A stretch of DNA of 64,000 nucleotides from Photobacterium lutimaris. GTDB lineage: Bacteria; Pseudomonadota; Gammaproteobacteria; Enterobacterales; Vibrionaceae. A program made the position numbers and the translations under genes. Below the pieces are notes generated by a model that ran no database searches, was not told where the DNA came from, and worked only from the letters and a program-made list of their open reading frames with translations. Positions 9,814 to 19,192 of this stretch are shown here, piece by piece; the stretch's first letter is position 1, and each line of letters opens with the position of its first letter. The stretch covers positions 682,001 to 746,000 of the forward strand of contig NZ_PYMH01000002.1 of assembly GCF_003025555.1 (NCBI RefSeq). The letters run 5' to 3'.

Positions 9814-9827
9814 TTGATTAGGATCAA
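9814..9827. promoter_or_regulatory. Putative FNR box 2 upstream of ndh
   Basis: TTGATTAGGATCAA is a perfect match to the FNR consensus TTGAT-N4-ATCAA. It lies 66 bases from box 1. E. coli ndh also carries two FNR sites and is repressed anaerobically, so this is a conserved control by known analogy. The rest of the 310-base gap 9597-9906 is AT-rich promoter DNA. Confidence 0.65.
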
Positions 9828-9906
9828 GATAGCAGAGGATTTTCGTGCCAGTATCAGAGGGTGATTTTAAGCAGACGGACCAATGCCGCCTGCTTGCAGG
9901 AAAGTG

Positions 9907-10449
9907 TTACGCGCTTTCTTTGAATGCTTTTATTGTTTGGAGGTGCTGGGAGATTTTCTTGAATTTATGTGTTTCTTTTTCATCCCAAATGATTTTGTAA
10001 AAATCACCTAAGGCATCTTTGGTAAGATTATTGTCTAAAACTTCATCATTTTTTGAAAGTATGCAAAGGCAATTACCCGCATTTTTTGTACGAAAATCTG
10101 TGACGCATTTGGTTGAAATATCAGCATACTCTTCAGGACGATCGATACGACCTTCCATGTTGCGTTCTGGGGACAGGTTAGGATTGAAAATAACTTGCTT
10201 CATACCGCACAGAAAACCAATCCGCTCAGACCAATACCCGCCAAGCCCCACACCACAAATCAGCGGGTGCTCATCAGCAGACTCTGCCTTTAATTTATGC
10301 ACTTCTTTTAGCAAATGCTGCATATCATGCTTAGGATGCAAGGTACTGTAATTCACAAAACGTACGTCAGGATCAATGAACTGAAGCTGCAATACCTTTT
10401 CATGGTTACCAGGGCTTGTTGAGTCAAAGCCATGCAGATAAATAATCAT
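9907..10449 (-). CDS. ycfP: YcfP-family alpha/beta hydrolase-like protein (UPF0227)
   Basis: A 180-residue protein matching E. coli YcfP. It starts [18 protein letters not shown], a typical esterase oxyanion-region start, and contains the nucleophile-elbow position [12 protein letters not shown], where the usual catalytic Ser is Gly (GxGxG). The acid region is [10 protein letters not shown] and the possible His is in ETHKFKKI. The family lacks a proven enzyme activity. In E. coli ycfP lies next to nagZ and ndh; here it lies between ndh and the DUF6279-type lipoprotein, the same block with nagZ absent. Confidence 0.85.
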   Translation of the reverse strand: MIIYLHGFDSTSPGNHEKVLQLQFIDPDVRFVNYSTLHPKHDMQHLLKEVHKLKAESADEHPLICGVGLGGYWSERIGFLCGMKQVIFNPNLSPERNMEGRIDRPEEYADISTKCVTDFRTKNAGNCLCILSKNDEVLDNNLTKDALGDFYKIIWDEKETHKFKKISQHLQTIKAFKESA

Positions 10450-10534
10450 TTTTCTTCCCTATTGTGATTATCAGTAAAATCAATCTACCACGTTTTGTAT
10501 GGTTTGTTGACACTCCTTTCACAGGAAATAATCG

Positions 10535-11380
10535 CTATTGATTGATAAGTAGAGCGACATCCTTACGCAGGTCGATAAGCTTACGGTTTAGGTAAGATTG
10601 CTGCTGCGGTGACATCGTATGGTTGAGGCGGCGCATTAACTCAAAACGGCGGTTGAGATAAAAACGGACCTCGGCTTGGTGCTCACTGCTGTTCAGGGCC
10701 ACCATATCCCGCATCAACTGGGTAAACTGTCCTTTAAATGCCGGTTGAGTCCGAGTTTTCATCAGCTGTTGCCAGCGCGTTAAGTAACCATTACGCAGAG
10801 AGCGAAAAATTGGGGCCATTTCCAGTTGGTAGCCTGCCAACTCTGTCAGTAACTCTTTTTGCCTGCTAGTTAGCGATCCGACCCAGTCTTGCGTAAAATC
10901 TTGTAGCCGCCCTGCACGTTTGGTTAATTTTTGCGAGTCGCTTAACTGACTGCGCTCTTCATCAAATTCAGCAAAACGTTGACGCAAACTCGCCTCAACC
11001 TGCGCGACCTGGGTATTGTCCAACTGAGAAAAAACGTCTGCCAGGGGATCGGCCAGTATCGCTGCAGAATCTTGCCCGAGCTGGGTGAATACCGTGTAGT
11101 ATTCCTGCACTTGGCCGTAGCTCATGGGGGCGAGCAGATCGGCTTGCAGCCGATCAATCGCGCGGTGAATTTTGGGCATTTCCTGCCGCCGGTGAAGTGC
11201 CAAGGCACTGTCCAGTCCGCGATCGAACACCGACTCTTGGGAAGAGGTGAGCGTAACATAGGAAGAAAGGCGGTAACTTAGCCATACATCAATGTTGTTG
11301 TAGGCCAATCGCGTGGTACACCCAGTAACAATCACTACGCCCAAGGTGAGTACCGCCCATTTCGGGAGCCTATTACTCAT
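10535..11380 (-). CDS. DUF6279-type lipoprotein
   Basis: A 281-residue putative lipoprotein. Start at the second ATG (11380), 6 bases after GAGGGG. The signal sequence NRLPKWAVLTLGVVIVTGC ends in a lipobox with Cys at about residue 21, followed by TTRLAYNNIDVWLSYRLSSYV. The rest is strongly helical with regular charged repeats (RQEMPKIHRAIDRLQADLL, QVAQVEASLRQRFAEFDEERSQL), resembling the DUF6279 family. It sits in the hinT-lpoB-thiK-ycfP envelope block in the place nagZ holds in E. coli. Function unknown; export and acylation are inferred from the lipobox. Confidence 0.75.
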   Translation of the reverse strand: MSNRLPKWAVLTLGVVIVTGCTTRLAYNNIDVWLSYRLSSYVTLTSSQESVFDRGLDSALALHRRQEMPKIHRAIDRLQADLLAPMSYGQVQEYYTVFTQLGQDSAAILADPLADVFSQLDNTQVAQVEASLRQRFAEFDEERSQLSDSQKLTKRAGRLQDFTQDWVGSLTSRQKELLTELAGYQLEMAPIFRSLRNGYLTRWQQLMKTRTQPAFKGQFTQLMRDMVALNSSEHQAEVRFYLNRRFELMRRLNHTMSPQQQSYLNRKLIDLRKDVALLINQ

Positions 11381-11522
11381 CATATTCCCCTCGTTTAACC
11401 CTACGCTTGATGCCCATCAGGTCAAGTTACGTAACCGGGCGCCACATAAGATCACCCCGAACCTATAGGTACGAACTACTTGCCGTTTCTTATTGTAGAC
11501 GAGGGAAAGCTAAAAGTATCGA

Positions 11523-12413
11523 CTAATCAGATAATTGCAGTTCATTCCACAACTTACCTTGCAATACTCGTGCTTCCCAGAGATAGCCGTCATCGGGTTG
11601 TGACTGGTTTGAAAAGCATTGTGCCCCAACATAAAACCATAGCATCGCCAAATAATCACACCAAGGCTGCCAATACGTTACAGCCGTTAGCCACCGAGAC
11701 TGCTCTGCCGCATCGGTGATCCCCTGTAGCTGGCAATAATGACTGACAGACACCGATAACTCCAACTGGTTGGCTGCGATAGTCAGCGCCAAATCCAATG
11801 ACGGATCACCAGCTGCGGCATACTCCCAGTCAATCACTTTGTGCTGACCGTCCGGAGCCATAATCACGTTATACCACCCCAGATCATGGTGGCAGCAAGT
11901 GTCAGCAAACCATGTTGGAACGGATTTGGATTGGAAATAGGCATGAATACGGCAAAGTTGATGGTCATCCACAGCACTAGCGACATACTGCCAATAATGA
12001 GCGCCTCGCTGCTGACAGTCGAGCCGCCACGCAGGCAAAGGAAGGTGATGAATCGTCCCCAATAAAGCCATGACGGTTTCAACAGGGAGATCGGGCTTAG
12101 CGGTTTGCCCTACGGCCCACTCGACTAATAGCCCCTCAGCGAAAAGGGCAAAAGGGCGTGGTGCTACCGCGTGCTTGCCGGAAAGATAAATGGCCTGGAG
12201 TACATCATGCTCATGCTGGCGTGACACCCCGAAGGACTGTGATGAGGCAGAATGAGGCCGCCATACAAGGGTATGGCACCGGCCAGTCTGACAGTGCTTA
12301 ACATCTACCTGCCAGCAGCGATTGCTGAGGCCGCCGCTGAGAGGCTGTGCACTGACGAAGAGGTATTCCGGTAACCTGACTCTGATCAGAGCCTGCACGT
12401 CATCGATACTCAT
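11523..12413 (-). CDS. thiK: Thiamine kinase ThiK / choline-kinase-like phosphotransferase
   Basis: A 296-residue aminoglycoside/choline-kinase fold protein in the position of E. coli thiK (ycfN), directly downstream of lpoB. The N-lobe opens with SGGLSNRCWQV, a nucleotide-binding loop. The catalytic loop is CCHHDLGWYNVIM (HxDxxxxN) near residue 180, and the metal-binding Asp is in KVIDWEYAAAGDPSLDLA. ThiK phosphorylates thiamine in salvage. Substrate assignment rests on synteny, because this fold also includes choline and sugar kinases. Confidence 0.75.
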   Translation of the reverse strand: MSIDDVQALIRVRLPEYLFVSAQPLSGGLSNRCWQVDVKHCQTGRCHTLVWRPHSASSQSFGVSRQHEHDVLQAIYLSGKHAVAPRPFALFAEGLLVEWAVGQTAKPDLPVETVMALLGTIHHLPLPAWRLDCQQRGAHYWQYVASAVDDHQLCRIHAYFQSKSVPTWFADTCCHHDLGWYNVIMAPDGQHKVIDWEYAAAGDPSLDLALTIAANQLELSVSVSHYCQLQGITDAAEQSRWLTAVTYWQPWCDYLAMLWFYVGAQCFSNQSQPDDGYLWEARVLQGKLWNELQLSD

Positions 12414-12431
12414 GTCACCGGAATGCCCTTG

Positions 12432-13025
12432 TTACCAGCCCAGAAGGCTCTTCGATTCTTGCTTGCGGATCTCGGTTTCGTCAGCCCACTCAATCAAGCC
12501 CGTTTCCAAGTCCATCAAACGCATGGTCATCTTGTAGTACACGTCCTTATCACTACCGGCTGACTTAACGATGCTCGACAGGTTACCGTAAAGCATGTAT
12601 TCCGCCCCGACCATTTTACCGAACTGAATGGCGGTGCTCTGGTTAACCAACTCATCGTTGTTCTGGAAATTAAGCTGCTTACGTACATCTTCTACGCGAG
12701 TCATGTCTACAAAGCGGAATTTGCCTGAGTTCAGCAAGCGCGTGCTGACTGAGTCAGTGATTGACTCGGTATCAATATGTTCGCTGGTTTTGTTTTTGAT
12801 GCTATCGACAACAATGATAGGGCGCTGGCCATTACCGGTAATGTAAGCCACCGAGCCGGAGGTCAGCATGCTGTCTGTCATTTCTTCTGCAATCTTTTGC
12901 AAGTCTGTCGAGCCAAACTCAATGGTGGTTGTTTCAGCCTGCTGAGCATCACCGTAGCTCACTTTCTGGGCACAGCCGCCCATCAGTGCTGCCACACCCA
13001 TTAATGCGATTACGCTTTTTTTCAT
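12432..13025 (-). CDS. lpoB: Penicillin-binding protein activator LpoB
   Basis: Outer-membrane lipoprotein that activates the PBP1B peptidoglycan synthase. I start it at ATG 13025 (MKKSVIALMGVAALMGGC), downstream of AAGG, giving 197 residues. The lipobox is LMGGC. The body contains the family sequence PIIVVDSIKNKTSEHIDTESITDSVSTRLLNSGKFRFVD and ends YYKMTMRLMDLETGLIEWADETEIRKQ. It sits between ycfL and thiK exactly as in E. coli. Together with csiV, the window holds two cell-wall synthase cofactors. Confidence 0.92.
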   Translation of the reverse strand: MKKSVIALMGVAALMGGCAQKVSYGDAQQAETTTIEFGSTDLQKIAEEMTDSMLTSGSVAYITGNGQRPIIVVDSIKNKTSEHIDTESITDSVSTRLLNSGKFRFVDMTRVEDVRKQLNFQNNDELVNQSTAIQFGKMVGAEYMLYGNLSSIVKSAGSDKDVYYKMTMRLMDLETGLIEWADETEIRKQESKSLLGW

Positions 13026-13076
13026 TGTTTTACCTTTATTAGTCAAACAGCACTCGCAACAGTGCCAGTCCCAAAA

Positions 13077-13463
13077 TTAATAATCTGCTTTTCGGATATA
13101 TATCCGGTATTGCGTTGCCTGAGGGCTTCTGGCAACGGCTTGTAATGTCATTGTATCTTTACCGTGCAACACAACCTGGCGCCATGGGCTATCGCTGCCA
13201 CTGACCTCTAGGCCCAGGGCGTCATACCAATAAAAGCGGTATTGAAGGTTGAGATCAGAATCGATCTGACTGGTAACCGGAACCCCGGCCTTCATCAGCC
13301 CATTGACGTCAGAAATGTTGGCCTGCTCAATCGATAGACGACTGGCCAATTGAGAGTTACCAATGACCACGCTTTGGTTACTGCTTTCAATGCTGATCCC
13401 AGACGTTGTCGAGGAGCATGCTGCTAGGCCCAAGACCATCCCCAATACAAGTAATATTCTCAT
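13077..13463 (-). CDS. ycfL: YcfL-family lipoprotein
   Basis: A 128-residue lipoprotein with signal MRILLVLGMVLGLAAC and Cys at residue 16. The body (VVIGNSQLASRLSIEQANISDVNGLMKAGVPVTSQIDSDLNLQYRFYWYDALGLEV) is a compact beta domain of the YcfL (DUF1425) family. Its ATG overlaps the stop of the upstream TPR lipoprotein by one base (TAATG), so translation is coupled, and lpoB follows 50 bases later. The role is unknown; constant linkage to lpoB suggests work in cell-wall or outer-membrane upkeep. Confidence 0.85.
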   Translation of the reverse strand: MRILLVLGMVLGLAACSSTTSGISIESSNQSVVIGNSQLASRLSIEQANISDVNGLMKAGVPVTSQIDSDLNLQYRFYWYDALGLEVSGSDSPWRQVVLHGKDTMTLQAVARSPQATQYRIYIRKADY

Positions 13464-14848
13464 TAGTTATTCCCCAATAAGACTGACCATCCGGTCAGCT
13501 GATTTCCCTGACGAGACACCCAAACCATGGTTGTTCTACCGGCTTTGACATCTACATCTATCTGATGGCCATTCCAAGCCAAATCATACTGCCCTGCCGC
13601 GATATCTTGCTGGGCAATTGCCACTGAGGCCGGCAAGCTTTGCCAACTCCTGGTATCTGGTTGTTCGGTAAGGGTGTTGAAAATATTGGTCAGCACGTTG
13701 CCGATATCGTCCCCTTTCCTCGCCGCTGTTTTGCGTACTTCGTTCTTGGCGGCGACCCGTAACGCCTGTCGCAGCACAATCATGGGTAAATCTTCTTGTA
13801 ATCTGTAACGTGCCATGCCATCGACATTGGCGACGGTACTGTCAACAAGTGGCTTGCCATTGAGTTGTAATGGCGAATAAGCGTTATTGGACGGGTTGGC
13901 ATAATAAGGCAGCGCCAAATTATAAATCACCCCATCGCCTCGGCTGTCCGTCAACCAAATAGGTAAACGCCAGCCGTCTCTTGCCGAAACCACCCCTTGC
14001 TCGTCAAACACGATAACCCTGCCAGTGCTGGCAGAAGGTGTTTGGTATTTGCCATAACGCGCTTGCAAAGATGGCAGATCATTATCCATCCGCATCCGCG
14101 TCGCCAGACGCAGTACTGTCTCTGCGACAAACGGGTTGTTAGGCGCAACAGCCAGTGCCCGTTTGTAGTCTATGTAAGCACTGTTCAGATCACCGTCGGC
14201 TTCGTACAGTACTCCAGAGAGAAAGAACAAATACCCATTCTGGATATTGCCCAGTTGGCTGCCGACATCAGGGTAGCGCGCCAAAACAGCACCGAGATTT
14301 TGATCCAACCCTTGTCGGCGTGCTTCTTTCGCCGCCTTGTTCAGTTCAGCTTCTCGCAGTCTTTTTGCGGCTTCCTGTACTTGGTTCGCACGACGTACCT
14401 CTACCAAGGCGCCGCTGAGATCTCTTTGCTGGAGGTAGTTAAGAGCCAGGTACAAATGTAAAAAGCCCAGCTCATAATCTGCCGGCTGATAGGTGATCAT
14501 GTTGTCGTTGGTCAGTAACGAGCCAACTTGATTGAACCCTTCCGAAATCTGGATATTGGCCTGGCGCTGCTGCTCTTTTACCGCATTGTCAGCTAACTGT
14601 AACGCACCAAAACTTTGTGGATACTGGCCAGCGACAAAGCCAACCCGCCCTTTTTCCATTCCATCAAGAATTTCACCTGCAGGCGCATCAGGCAATACGT
14701 CCAGCGCTTGTTGATACAAGCCCTGCTGCATTGCCTGATGGGTCTTACTATTTGCCGCACTATAATGACTAAATAAGCTCTGGGTCGACAGGTTCGCACA
14801 AGCAACCAATCCCAAAGACAGCACCGCTACGACGGCATGTTTCAACAT
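13463..14848 (-). CDS. TPR-type lipoprotein of the COG3014 family
   Basis: A 461-residue lipoprotein. I place the start at ATG 14848 because it begins a good lipoprotein signal (MLKHAVVAVLSLGLVAC); the in-frame extension to 14947 is arginine-rich and unlikely. Residues 25-290 are helical with TPR-like units (QGLYQQALDVLPDAPAGEILDGMEKGRVGFVAGQYPQSFGALQLADNAV, NSAYIDYKRALAVAPNNPFVAETVLRLA). The C-terminal part is beta-rich. It is absent from the E. coli block but is placed in Vibrionaceae between hinT and ycfL-lpoB. A scaffold role in the envelope is an inference. Confidence 0.75.
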   Translation of the reverse strand: MLKHAVVAVLSLGLVACANLSTQSLFSHYSAANSKTHQAMQQGLYQQALDVLPDAPAGEILDGMEKGRVGFVAGQYPQSFGALQLADNAVKEQQRQANIQISEGFNQVGSLLTNDNMITYQPADYELGFLHLYLALNYLQQRDLSGALVEVRRANQVQEAAKRLREAELNKAAKEARRQGLDQNLGAVLARYPDVGSQLGNIQNGYLFFLSGVLYEADGDLNSAYIDYKRALAVAPNNPFVAETVLRLATRMRMDNDLPSLQARYGKYQTPSASTGRVIVFDEQGVVSARDGWRLPIWLTDSRGDGVIYNLALPYYANPSNNAYSPLQLNGKPLVDSTVANVDGMARYRLQEDLPMIVLRQALRVAAKNEVRKTAARKGDDIGNVLTNIFNTLTEQPDTRSWQSLPASVAIAQQDIAAGQYDLAWNGHQIDVDVKAGRTTMVWVSRQGNQLTGWSVLLGNN

Positions 14849-14985
14849 CTTATGACTAACCCTAATAAAAAGCCTGAGTGCCCTTACCGTCGGCAAACAC
14901 GCCGTAAATACACGCCACTCAGACTTCAATTTGGAACAGAAGTTCACTTGTCCTCGGTTTGCCTGCTAGCTCACCAAGCCTTGTG

Positions 14986-15336
14986 CTAACCCACAAGCAT
15001 TGGCCCGAGAGGACGACCACCCAGCAAATGCATGTGGATATGGTATACCTCTTGGCCACCATGCGGATTACAGTTCATGATCAAACGGTAACCGTCTTCA
15101 GCAATGCCTTCCTGCTCAGCCAATTTACGGGCAACTGTAAACAGGCGTCCCATCATCAACTCGTCTTCTGCTTCCACATCATTGACGGTCGGCAACAGTT
15201 TATTCGGGATGATCAAAATGTGACTTGGCGCACGCGGGTTAATATCGCGGAAAGCCGTCACCAAATCGTCCTGGTAAACAACATCAGCTGGGATTTCCTT
15301 GCGAATAATCTTACTGAAAATGGTCTCTTCAGCCAT
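14986..15336 (-). CDS. hinT: HIT-family purine nucleoside phosphoramidase HinT
   Basis: A 116-residue histidine-triad hydrolase that cleaves AMP-lysine and AMP-NH2 type phosphoramidates. The HIT motif HIHMHLLGG lies at about residues 99-107. The start at 15336 ([24 protein letters not shown]) is chosen because GGAG lies 6-7 bases upstream, inside the upstream in-frame ATG. It heads the ycfL-lpoB-thiK cluster as in E. coli. Confidence 0.94.
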   Translation of the reverse strand: MAEETIFSKIIRKEIPADVVYQDDLVTAFRDINPRAPSHILIIPNKLLPTVNDVEAEDELMMGRLFTVARKLAEQEGIAEDGYRLIMNCNPHGGQEVYHIHMHLLGGRPLGPMLVG

Positions 15337-15781
15337 GTCTTGCTCCATTTATCGTTATCGAATCTACACTTGCAGTATGCTCGACTACGCTCACAAGAGC
15401 AATATTGAACATTGTTTTTAATCTTTTTTCCAGTGTTTTTTTTCCATCCACCACATTCAATTCCGCCAAGTACCTTGAGCTGAGCGACTCGAACGAGTTC
15501 GTGAGCAAATACCAGACAGTCGAATAACAAAGTTATTTTTTGATGCAGCGGTCAAAGAATGTAAGAAGCCAAATCATTTACTATTTGGTATTAATCTCAA
15601 GGACTATATCAATAATTTATTGTTTAACTGAGTCAAGTTTGACGTATTTTAGTTTGCTTTTTTTGCTTCTAAAAATTTAAGCGTCACATTTTGTACGAAG
15701 ACCAAAACCATAATTCTAACTTCGTATTACATTGCCATAAGTAAGATCTGCTGTCGCTTGCTTGTATTTTTTAGGGATATT
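15337..15781. other. Divergent intergenic region, hinT / chemoreceptor
   Basis: About 445 AT-rich bases between divergent genes. It must hold both promoters. I see no RNA gene, repeat or terminator, and no clear flagellar sigma-28 promoter for the chemoreceptor. Confidence 0.5.
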
Positions 15782-17785
15782 ATGAAGACAACGAAACAGA
15801 CCTCCGTCATCCGACGTATGTATACCGGAATCGCCATCATGGTAATGCTATTTGTGGCCACTCTGGTCATGATGCTCGATGGCACCAGCCGGATCCATCA
15901 ACAACTCCAAATCGTCACCAACCAATCTTTACCCTTGGTATCACTGTCAAACCAAGTCAGTGTCAGGCTTTTGGCGGCAGATAAGATCTACAAGGATTTT
16001 CTCACCAGCCAAGATCTGGCTCGAATGGACAGCTACGAAGAGCAATTCGGACACGCCCACAAACAGTTTCTGGCCGCCTTCGAACAGCTTGAGAATGCCG
16101 CACAAGACAATACGGCTCTCAGCAGCCAACTTGAAGCACTTATCGCACTGGAGAATCGTTATTTCCGCGAAGCCCATACTGCAATGGATAATTACCGGGC
16201 CCAACTGATTGCCCAGGCAGATCGCCAACAGTCAGCCCGACGATTCCAGCAGCTGCATAGTAGCCTCAATAATCGGATGAAGGATTATGTTGACGACCAA
16301 GAAAGCATTTCAGTCAAAATGATCGCCAAAAACTACTTTGTCAAACTGCAGGAAACGGAGGTCGTCACGTCAGATGCGCTGGCAACTGAAGATATCGAGA
16401 TCATTGATAACGCGATTAAAAGTAACAGACGTAATATCAATCACCTCAACAATGCCTATCGCTCTTTGCTAGCAATGATGCCTGATCTCAAAGCGATATT
16501 TGATAAGTCGATCACACAGTACACGCTGGACATTGGCCAATCCGGCGGGGTACTGGATGATCACTTCCAATATATCGACGCACGCAACCGGCTCTATGAC
16601 AATATTGCTATTCTTGCGAATGAAATCGACCAGGCCATGGAATTACTCGCAAGCTTCAGTGCGCAGGCAAATACTCAGATGAATACTGCGATCACCAACG
16701 CTGACAGGACTTACAGCCAAGGTTACCGCAATGCAACCTTGCTTGGGGTCGGTACCACGCTGTTTGCTTTGTTTATTGGTTGGTATCTTGCGCAAAGCGT
16801 TCGTAAGCCGCTAAATGCAACGTTAGCGACCCTTGAAGCATTGGCAAGGGGTGATATGACCAAGCGCAGCCAAGTCAACCAATTCGTTGAATTCAGCAAG
16901 CTGGGCAACTACATCAATACCCTTGCTGATAACCTACAAGAGATCCTCGGCAAGCTCAGCCAAGCCTCGAGTGATCTCACGGCAGTCGCTGAAGAGAACC
17001 AATCAACCACCACCAAGGCCAAGAACCGACTGCATGAGCAACGCCAACAAACGGCCTCTGTCGCCACTGCGATGACCGAGATGGAGCAGTCTGTCACCGA
17101 CGTTTCCCACAGCGCGCAAAATTCCATGGAGCGGGTCCACGAGGTTGAAAAGGCATCCGCCACTGGCCGCGAAGTCATGAGCCGAAATATCAACACCACC
17201 CACCAACTCTCGACGCGGTTGGACAAGTCAGTTCACGCGGTCTCGGATCTTCAGGAAATGAGCAGCAATATTGGTTCAATCCTCGATGTGATACGCAACA
17301 TTGCCGATCAAACCAACCTTCTCGCGCTCAATGCCGCCATCGAAGCGGCGCGTGCCGGTGAGCAAGGCCGCGGCTTCGCCGTGGTCGCCGATGAAGTGCG
17401 GGTACTGGCCAAGCGAACAACCGATTCGACATCGGAAATCGAGCAGATGATCCAGCGCTTACAGTCCAGTTCGGGGCTCGCTGTCGAGGTGATGCAGAGC
17501 TGTGTCAACGAAATGGATAACAGCCTGACTCAGGCATCCGATGCCAACAGTGCGATGGAGGAAATCCAAGCGATTATCCTTGAGATCAGCCAGATGAGCA
17601 GCCAAATCGCCCAAGCCGCTGAAGAGCAGCGCAGCACCACCGGATCGATTGCCCGCTCGCTGGAAGACATCAGCCATATTGCCGATTCGAATTACCGTTC
17701 GATGGAAGAGGTCGCCGAAGCCAGCAGCAAACTTGATCACCTTGCCCACCAGCAAAACGATCTGGTCCATCGCTTCAAGCTCTAG
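15782..17785 (+). CDS. Methyl-accepting chemotaxis protein
   Basis: A 667-residue transmembrane chemoreceptor. ATG 15782 follows AGGG at a 5-base spacing. TM1 is [16 protein letters not shown] (about residues 16-33). A long helical periplasmic sensor runs to about 315. TM2 is [24 protein letters not shown] (about 315-338), then HAMP ([22 protein letters not shown]) and the signalling domain. The hairpin tip, near residue 515, reads [32 protein letters not shown]. There is no C-terminal NWETF pentapeptide. The ligand is unknown; the helical sensor with no PAS or Cache motif that I recognise may be a four-helix type. It is monocistronic with its own terminator. Confidence 0.95.
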   Translation: MKTTKQTSVIRRMYTGIAIMVMLFVATLVMMLDGTSRIHQQLQIVTNQSLPLVSLSNQVSVRLLAADKIYKDFLTSQDLARMDSYEEQFGHAHKQFLAAFEQLENAAQDNTALSSQLEALIALENRYFREAHTAMDNYRAQLIAQADRQQSARRFQQLHSSLNNRMKDYVDDQESISVKMIAKNYFVKLQETEVVTSDALATEDIEIIDNAIKSNRRNINHLNNAYRSLLAMMPDLKAIFDKSITQYTLDIGQSGGVLDDHFQYIDARNRLYDNIAILANEIDQAMELLASFSAQANTQMNTAITNADRTYSQGYRNATLLGVGTTLFALFIGWYLAQSVRKPLNATLATLEALARGDMTKRSQVNQFVEFSKLGNYINTLADNLQEILGKLSQASSDLTAVAEENQSTTTKAKNRLHEQRQQTASVATAMTEMEQSVTDVSHSAQNSMERVHEVEKASATGREVMSRNINTTHQLSTRLDKSVHAVSDLQEMSSNIGSILDVIRNIADQTNLLALNAAIEAARAGEQGRGFAVVADEVRVLAKRTTDSTSEIEQMIQRLQSSSGLAVEVMQSCVNEMDNSLTQASDANSAMEEIQAIILEISQMSSQIAQAAEEQRSTTGSIARSLEDISHIADSNYRSMEEVAEASSKLDHLAHQQNDLVHRFKL

Positions 17786-17809
17786 GCTTTTTCATCACCC
17801 AGCACAGCA

Positions 17810-17838
17810 AAAAGCCAGCCTCCCCAGCTGGCTTTTTC
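17810..17838 (+). terminator. Intrinsic terminator after the chemoreceptor
   Basis: Stem AAAAGCCAGC / GCTGGCTTTT with a 7-base loop and T-run. Confidence 0.85.
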
Positions 17839-17913
17839 ATTACAACGACTTGATCACCAACGCATCCAGATTGGTATTAAACAATTCAGTACCGCTTCAG
17901 GCTTTACCACCAG

Positions 17914-17929
17914 AAGCAATCGTTTGCTC
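17914..17929. promoter_or_regulatory. PurR-like operator upstream of pyrC
   Basis: AAGCAATCGTTTGCTC has AGCAA/TTGCT arms around a central CG, close to the PurR consensus ACGCAAACGTTTGCGT. It lies about 40 bases upstream of the predicted -35. E. coli pyrC is a known PurR target. Confidence 0.5.
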
Positions 17930-17967
17930 CTTTTGCTCCAATTAATTCAATAGTTTGAAGATGCAGC

Positions 17968-18012
17968 TTTACAAGCTCAACCAGAGGTTTTAGAATCGGT
18001 CGATTTTTTTTG
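17968..18012 (+). promoter_or_regulatory. pyrC promoter with upp-type initially transcribed region
   Basis: A -35 TTTACA (17968-17973) and a -10 TAGAAT (17991-17996) are separated by exactly 17 bases. The bases after the -10 are CGGTC then GATTTTTTTTG (18002-18012). The G and A are positions 6 and 7 after the -10. This is the arrangement reported for E. coli upp, where UTP levels choose between G6 and A7 starts and A7 transcripts undergo reiterative U addition. The mRNA leader would be only about 25 bases and carries GGGAGG. Confidence 0.6.
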
Positions 18013-18026
18013 GGAGGGAAGCAACA

Positions 18027-19058
18027 ATGACGACTATTACGATTACACGTCCTGATGACTGGCACTTACACCTGCGGGATGGCGACGTGCTCAATGACAC
18101 TGTTCGCGATACCAGCCGCTATATGGGCCGAGCCATCATCATGCCAAACTTGGTTCCGCCGGTAACCGATACTGAAGCCGCTCTTGCTTACCGCGACCGT
18201 ATCCTAGCCGAAAAGCCTCAAGGCAATTTCTCTCCTCTCATGACGCTCTACCTCACCGACAACACCACGCCTGACGAAATCCGCAAAGCCAAAGCAACCG
18301 GCCATATCTATGCCGCCAAACTTTACCCTGCTGGAGCCACCACCAACTCTGATTCCGGTGTCACATCGATCGACAAGTTGATCCCGACACTGGAAGCAAT
18401 GCAGGAAGAAGGGATGTTGCTACTGATCCACGGCGAAGTGACTACCCACGAGGTCGATATCTTCGACCGTGAGCAGCAATTCCTTGATACGGTACTTGGC
18501 CCAATCGTCAAAAAGATGCCTGATCTAAAAATCGTGGTTGAGCACATCACCACCAAAGATGCAGTAGAATTTGTTAACAATGCTGGACCAAATGTGGCGG
18601 CAACCATCACGGCACACCACCTGATGTTCAACCGTAACCACATGCTTGTCGGCGGGATCCGTCCACACTTCTACTGCCTGCCTATCCTGAAACGCAATAC
18701 CCACCAGCAAGCACTGGTTGCAGCAGCGACAAGCGGCAGCCCGAAGTTCTTCCTAGGTACCGACTCGGCACCACATGCCCAAGGACGCAAAGAATCGGCT
18801 TGTGGCTGTGCTGGCTCTTACACGGCCCATGCCGCCATCGAACTATACACCGAAGTCTTCGAGCAGGCAGGTGCGCTAGATAAGCTTGAAGCGTTTGCTA
18901 GCTTCAACGGACCGGACTTCTACGGTTTGCCTCGCAATACAGATACCATCACTCTGACAAAAGAAAACTGGGTTGTACCTGAGACCATGTCTTTTGGCAA
19001 CGATGTTGTTGTGCCAATTCGTGCAGGCGAAGACATGACGTGGAAAGTGACGGCTTAA
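18027..19058 (+). CDS. pyrC: Dihydroorotase PyrC
   Basis: Third step of de novo pyrimidine synthesis, carbamoyl-aspartate to dihydroorotate. The 343-residue protein is a class II dihydroorotase. Metal ligands are [11 protein letters not shown] (HxH, residues 13-17), the carboxylated Lys in YAAKLYPAG (about 100), and His in LLLIHGE and VEHITT. The Asp in LGTDSAPH near 250 is catalytic. GGGAGG is a strong ribosome site. A PurR-like box and an unusual promoter precede it. Confidence 0.96.
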   Translation: MTTITITRPDDWHLHLRDGDVLNDTVRDTSRYMGRAIIMPNLVPPVTDTEAALAYRDRILAEKPQGNFSPLMTLYLTDNTTPDEIRKAKATGHIYAAKLYPAGATTNSDSGVTSIDKLIPTLEAMQEEGMLLLIHGEVTTHEVDIFDREQQFLDTVLGPIVKKMPDLKIVVEHITTKDAVEFVNNAGPNVAATITAHHLMFNRNHMLVGGIRPHFYCLPILKRNTHQQALVAAATSGSPKFFLGTDSAPHAQGRKESACGCAGSYTAHAAIELYTEVFEQAGALDKLEAFASFNGPDFYGLPRNTDTITLTKENWVVPETMSFGNDVVVPIRAGEDMTWKVTA

Positions 19059-19134
19059 TCCGCCACCAAGACAATATCCGGTCAGCTTGACTCTCGAGTA
19101 CGATTTGCCAGCCAAGCCGCGATGAACCAATAAG

Positions 19135-19164
19135 AAAGGGGTGCCTATATGGCACCCCTTTTGT
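19135..19164 (+). terminator. Intrinsic terminator after pyrC
   Basis: AAAGGGGTGCC / GGCACCCCTTTT with TATAT loop; A- and T-rich flanks allow it to work for the converging pump operon too. Confidence 0.88.
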
Positions 19165-19192
19165 CATTTAGGCTTTCAAGCCATAATCTGGT

